This document shows positions 60,860-64,000 of a DNA stretch of 64,000 nt, piece by piece. The notes under the pieces are model-generated. The model was not told the origin of the DNA. It searched no databases and worked only from the letters and a program-made list of their open reading frames with translations. Position numbers and translations under genes: made by a program. Source of the stretch: an uncultured Pelagibacteraceae bacterium (GTDB lineage: Bacteria; Pseudomonadota; Alphaproteobacteria; Pelagibacterales; Pelagibacteraceae); contig CACLKR010000005.1 in NCBI GenBank assembly GCA_902607625.1, positions 1-64,000 of the forward strand, given 5' to 3'. Within the stretch, counting starts at the first letter, position 1. Each line of letters begins with the position of its first letter.

Positions 60860-61273
60860 TTACATGTATATTTTGTCAGCAAGTCCGTAACAAAGAATAG
60901 CACTTAAAATTGTAAAAACTAGTGGTGCAATAACCCCTTCATTTGAATCGTTTTTTATTCCTGTCTTATCAATTTTAATTGAGTAAGTATTTACAACGAA
61001 GATACAAAGATTTTGTACAAAAATTAAATTAAAAAATCCCCAAGTACCCTCTGCTCCTCCAGGTCTAATGAACATAATGTAAAGAGCCATTAATAATGCT
61101 CCAAGAAACGAAGCTCCTATCATTCGCATTATAGGTGTTGCTGTTTCGTCCATTATAAATTTTTCTCTAAATTTTTTGTTATTAATTATCATTTGATAAG
61201 CATAGACCCCATAACCTATAAAATGAATTATGAAAACTGCTAAATAAATTATTCCGTTAAATTGTTCTATCAT
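60860..61273 (-). CDS. four-helix membrane protein of unknown function
   Basis: A 137-residue protein with four hydrophobic segments, at about residues 7-28, 50-70, 80-97 and 114-132. The loop 'DETATPIMRMIGASFLGALL' is the most distinctive stretch. No family is recognised. It is cotranscribed with a 97-residue protein upstream and a cupin downstream. Confidence 0.7.
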   Translation of the reverse strand: MIEQFNGIIYLAVFIIHFIGYGVYAYQMIINNKKFREKFIMDETATPIMRMIGASFLGALLMALYIMFIRPGGAEGTWGFFNLIFVQNLCIFVVNTYSIKIDKTGIKNDSNEGVIAPLVFTILSAILCYGLADKIYM

Positions 61274-61305
61274 TTTTATTATCCTTTCTTATTATTAACT
61301 TATTA

Positions 61306-61599
61306 TTAACTTACTTTACTCAATTCATACATTTGAACACCTTCGATACATTCATCGAAAATAGGTTTTGCTATCGGGTTATTGCCTGAAGCAAACTTCT
61401 TCATTTCTTCTTCATTATGAACTGAGACTTTAAACATAACATAGCTTTTATCTGGTGCTATTGCTGGAACTGTTTTTTCAACATGAGCAATAGTTTTTCT
61501 TACTGCCATTCCTTCATCTGATTGCATAAATCCCATGAACTTTTCAAATTTTCCTTCACCAGATTTAAGTTTTGCTATTGCAAGCATTTCTTTTGCCAT
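61306..61599 (-). CDS. small soluble alpha/beta protein, ABM-like, of unknown function
   Basis: A 97-residue protein. Its pattern of beta-alpha-beta-beta-alpha-beta ('MLAIAKLKSG', 'KSYVMFKVSVHNEEEMKKFA', 'CIEGVQMYELSKV') resembles dimeric alpha-beta-barrel monooxygenase or DUF-type small proteins. It has one of the strongest ribosome sites in the window (GGGAGGAG) and a reasonable promoter, so it is probably well expressed. First gene of a three-gene unit with the membrane protein and the cupin. Confidence 0.7.
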   Translation of the reverse strand: MAKEMLAIAKLKSGEGKFEKFMGFMQSDEGMAVRKTIAHVEKTVPAIAPDKSYVMFKVSVHNEEEMKKFASGNNPIAKPIFDECIEGVQMYELSKVS

Positions 61600-61629
61600 A
61601 TTTTCTCCTCCCTTTTTTTTATAATTTTA

Positions 61630-61658
61630 ATGCTAGGTTAATGTTTATTGAATAGCAA
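61630..61658 (-). promoter_or_regulatory. candidate sigma-70 promoter for the 61306-61599 gene
   Basis: Minus strand: TTGCTA (61658-61653), a 17-base spacer, and TAGCAT (61635-61630). A short leader then holds the GGGAGGAG ribosome site. Assigned by eye only. Confidence 0.35.
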
Positions 61659-61666
61659 ATAAAAAT

Positions 61667-63172
61667 TTAAAATATGCTGTTTTTTGAAGATCGTTGTTTT
61701 TGAAGATCAGAAACAACCTCAACGTTTAATTTATGAAGCTCTGATTTATTTATTTCTTTTAGATTTTGGACATCTTCTAAAAATCTTTCAGATTCTTTTT
61801 GATCAATAATATTAGCTGTAAGTGTTTTAAACTTATTAATATAATCTTCTCTCTTAAATGGCCTTTTTCCATTAGGATGCGCATCAGCAATACCAAGTTG
61901 ATCTTCAATTTTTGAACCATCTTTCATTTTTATGATTACACGTCCCCCAAAGCATTTTTTCCTCGGATTTGGATCGTGATATTTCTTTGTCCATTTTTTA
62001 TCCTCAAAAGTTTTAATTTTTTTCCATAGATCAACTGTGCTTTTTTTACTTGCTCTTTGAGGAGTATAAGAGTTCAGATGATGCCAATTCCCATCCTCCA
62101 AAGCAACTGCGAAAATATACATGATGGAGTGGTCTAGTGTTTCTCTACTTGCATTTGGGTCCATTTTTTGTGGATCGTTTGCACCTGTACCAATTACATT
62201 ATGTGTATGATGACTTGTGTGAATTCCAATTTTTTTGATATTGGAAATATTATTAATTTTTTTATTTAAGCTTCTTGCTAAATCTATCCACGCCTGTGCT
62301 TGATATTCTGCTGAATGCTCTTTGGTATATGTTTCTAAAATGGCTTTTTTTTCCTCATTAATTTTTGGCAAAGGAACAGTATATTTTGCTTTAGAGCCAG
62401 AAAGCACATAAGCAATTACACTATCTTCTCCTTCGTATATCGGACTTGGAGAACCCTCTCCTCTCATTGCTCTATCTACTGCTTCAATTGCTAGCTTGCC
62501 GGCATGTGATGGGGCAAACGCTTTCCAACTTGAAATTTGTCCCTTTCTTGATTGCCTTGTGGAAATTGTTGTATGTAAAGCTTGTTGGATTGATTGATAA
62601 ATTGTTTCAGTATTAAGTTTTAATAATGAACCAAGTCCCGCTGCAACACTGGGGCCCAAGTGAGCAATATGATCAATTTTATGTTTGTGTAAGCAAATGC
62701 CTTTAACTAGATTTACCTGAATTTCATATCCTGTAATAATTCCTCTAATTAAATCTATGCCTGATAAATTTTTTTGTTGAGCAACTGCTAAGATGGGAGA
62801 AATATTGTCTCCAGGATGACTATAGTCAGCTGCTAAAAAAGTATCATGAAAATCTAACTCTCTTACTGCAGTTCCGTTTGCCCAAGCTGCCCACTCACAA
62901 TGAAATCTCTGATCTGAATTAATGCCAAAAATAGTTGCGCCATGCTCTCTTGGATGAGCCAAAGCCATATCTCTTGCTGAACTCACGGGTTTTCTTTGAA
63001 GAGAAGCTATTGCTACTGCAGCATTATCAATAATTCTATTAATAACCATATCAACGGCATCTGTATTTAAAGGCGCATTATCTGAAGCTATCTCGGCTAT
63101 TTTCCATGCCAACTGATCTTCTTTTTTTAATTTTGCCTTTGAGGGATAAACTTTTACTTTAATGTTTCTCAA
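61667..63172 (-). CDS. prpD: MmgE/PrpD family protein, probable 2-methylcitrate dehydratase
   Basis: A 501-residue MmgE/PrpD protein. It contains '[20 protein letters not shown]' with '[20 protein letters not shown]', '[17 protein letters not shown]' and '[20 protein letters not shown]'. In the methylcitrate cycle PrpD dehydrates 2-methylcitrate during propionate catabolism. The start is a TTG at 63172 with an AGGA ribosome site. An aconitase gene lies 13 bp upstream, which could supply the following isomerisation step; prpB and prpC are not visible in this window. Confidence 0.88.
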   Translation of the reverse strand: MRNIKVKVYPSKAKLKKEDQLAWKIAEIASDNAPLNTDAVDMVINRIIDNAAVAIASLQRKPVSSARDMALAHPREHGATIFGINSDQRFHCEWAAWANGTAVRELDFHDTFLAADYSHPGDNISPILAVAQQKNLSGIDLIRGIITGYEIQVNLVKGICLHKHKIDHIAHLGPSVAAGLGSLLKLNTETIYQSIQQALHTTISTRQSRKGQISSWKAFAPSHAGKLAIEAVDRAMRGEGSPSPIYEGEDSVIAYVLSGSKAKYTVPLPKINEEKKAILETYTKEHSAEYQAQAWIDLARSLNKKINNISNIKKIGIHTSHHTHNVIGTGANDPQKMDPNASRETLDHSIMYIFAVALEDGNWHHLNSYTPQRASKKSTVDLWKKIKTFEDKKWTKKYHDPNPRKKCFGGRVIIKMKDGSKIEDQLGIADAHPNGKRPFKREDYINKFKTLTANIIDQKESERFLEDVQNLKEINKSELHKLNVEVVSDLQKQRSSKNSIF

Positions 63173-63185
63173 TTTTTTTCCTATT

Positions 63186-64000
63186 TTATAATATATTTCT
63201 TAAAACATATTGGAGAATTCCGCCATGCTTATAATATTCAATTTCATTTGCGGTATCAATTCTACACAACAGTTTTATCTTTTTGCTAACTCCATCTGCA
63301 TATTTAATTTCACAATCAACTTCTTGCCTAGGTTTTACGCCTTTTTCAATATCAATGATGGTAAATAGTTCAGAGCCTTTTATGTTTAATTTTTTTCTGT
63401 CAAATCCTTCTTTAAATTGAAGTGGAAGCACTCCCATGCCGACTAAATTTGAACGATGTATTCTTTCAAAACTCTCAGCTATAACTGCCTTTATCCCCAA
63501 TAATTTTGTACCCTTTGCTGCCCAGTCTCTAGATGATCCGGTTCCATATTCTTTTCCAGCAACTACCACCAAATCATTTCCTCTTTTTTTATATTCCATA
63601 GCAGCTTCGTGCACACTGACAACTTTTCCTTCTGGATATATTTTAGTAAATCCTCCTTCGGTTCCAGGAGCCATTTCATTTCGTAATCTAATGTTTCCAA
63701 ATGCGCCGCGCTTCATTACTTCATGATTTCCTCTTCTAGCCCCATATGAATTAAAATCTTTTTGTTGAACTTGATGCTCCATAAAATAATCGCCTGTTGG
63801 ACTATCCTTTTTTATTGAACCCGCGGGTGAAATATGATCTGTGGTTACTGTATCACCTAGAATTAACAAAGGTCTAGCACCATCGATTTTTTTAAATCCC
63901 TCTGGCTGGTCAGGCATGTTTTCAAAGAACGGCGGTTTTTTAACATAAGTCGATGTGTCATCCCAATTATAAATATTACTATCATTAGTTTTAATTGTGC
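63186..64000 (-). CDS. acnA: aconitate hydratase, C-terminal part (gene continues beyond window)
   Basis: The minus-strand frame is open to the right edge, so only about 271 C-terminal residues are seen. They form the end of the catalytic region and the swivelling domain of an AcnA-type aconitase: '[19 protein letters not shown]', '[18 protein letters not shown]', '[20 protein letters not shown]' with the substrate Arg, and '[15 protein letters not shown]'. Its 3' neighbour prpD is 13 bp away, so this copy could serve the TCA or methylcitrate cycle. Confidence 0.92.
   Translation of the reverse strand, partial: TIKTNDSNIYNWDDTSTYVKKPPFFENMPDQPEGFKKIDGARPLLILGDTVTTDHISPAGSIKKDSPTGDYFMEHQVQQKDFNSYGARRGNHEVMKRGAFGNIRLRNEMAPGTEGGFTKIYPEGKVVSVHEAAMEYKKRGNDLVVVAGKEYGTGSSRDWAAKGTKLLGIKAVIAESFERIHRSNLVGMGVLPLQFKEGFDRKKLNIKGSELFTIIDIEKGVKPRQEVDCEIKYADGVSKKIKLLCRIDTANEIEYYKHGGILQYVLRNIL

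Noticed and set aside
1-64000. CRISPR arrays, IS elements, tRNA or rRNA genes, phage or defence systems
   Set aside because: None seen: no spaced direct repeats, transposase or integrase motifs, cloverleaf-like sequences or toxin-antitoxin pairs stood out on either strand.

Overview
The window is a gene-dense, AT-rich bacterial chromosome segment that looks like a streamlined marine alphaproteobacterium of the SAR11 clade (Pelagibacterales). The reasons are the very low GC, intergenic gaps that are mostly 0-60 bp, frequent 4-14 bp gene overlaps, several TTG/GTG starts, and gene content centred on methylated osmolytes and one-carbon oxidation. No rRNA, tRNA, CRISPR array, insertion sequence, phage gene or integrase was seen. 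No gene-free stretch exceeds 300 bases; the longest (29301-29540) is a regulatory leader.

Layout. 1-4765: tail of a GcvT-domain protein, a frameshifted TauD-type dioxygenase, a PhnZ/TmpB-type HD oxygenase, a GMC oxidoreductase, pcm and an acylphosphatase. 4769-9885: a divergent ureohydrolase, a DMT transporter, the carnitine-to-glycine-betaine set (thioesterase, BKACE/DUF849 cleavage enzyme, carnitine dehydrogenase) and an SDR. 9885-13055: glycine betaine type ABC transporter (proV, proW, proX) with a terminator hairpin between proX and proW. 13234-24593: two gamma-butyrobetaine-hydroxylase-like dioxygenases, aldehyde and hydroxyacid dehydrogenases, an inositol-phosphatase-like enzyme, GDPD, a DmdA-like aminomethyltransferase, a dimethylglycine/sarcosine dehydrogenase-like flavoprotein and a second HD-type oxygenase candidate. 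24603-29540: thioredoxin-like protein, cysE, cysK, and a bhmT-yeeE-yeeE-rhodanese operon behind a tandem SAM-II/SAM-V riboswitch leader. 29541-38140: DUF255 thioredoxin-domain protein, transporters, DEAD-box helicase, typA. 38171-48892: molybdopterin cofactor genes divergent from a NAD-type formate dehydrogenase cluster. 48907-57681: DadA-like oxidase, TspO, an SDR, then a seven-gene run with cfa, DUF1365, an amine-oxidase-like flavoprotein and pxpBC. 57734-64000: pxpA, TPR/DoxX/unknown genes, TerC, a small-protein trio, prpD and the C-terminal part of an aconitase.

How the genes fit together (inference). Gamma-butyrobetaine or related trimethylammonium compounds could be hydroxylated to carnitine (13234 or 18241), then oxidised and cleaved to glycine betaine (8151, 7263, 6767), with betaine also imported by ProXWV. 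BhmT would use betaine to remethylate homocysteine. Dimethylglycine/sarcosine dehydrogenase-type enzymes with GcvT domains would pass methyl groups to folate, and formate dehydrogenase would oxidise released formate to CO2 for NADH. S-adenosylmethionine feedback through the tandem riboswitch sets BhmT expression and probably that of two YeeE/YedE sulfur-transport-type proteins and a rhodanese.
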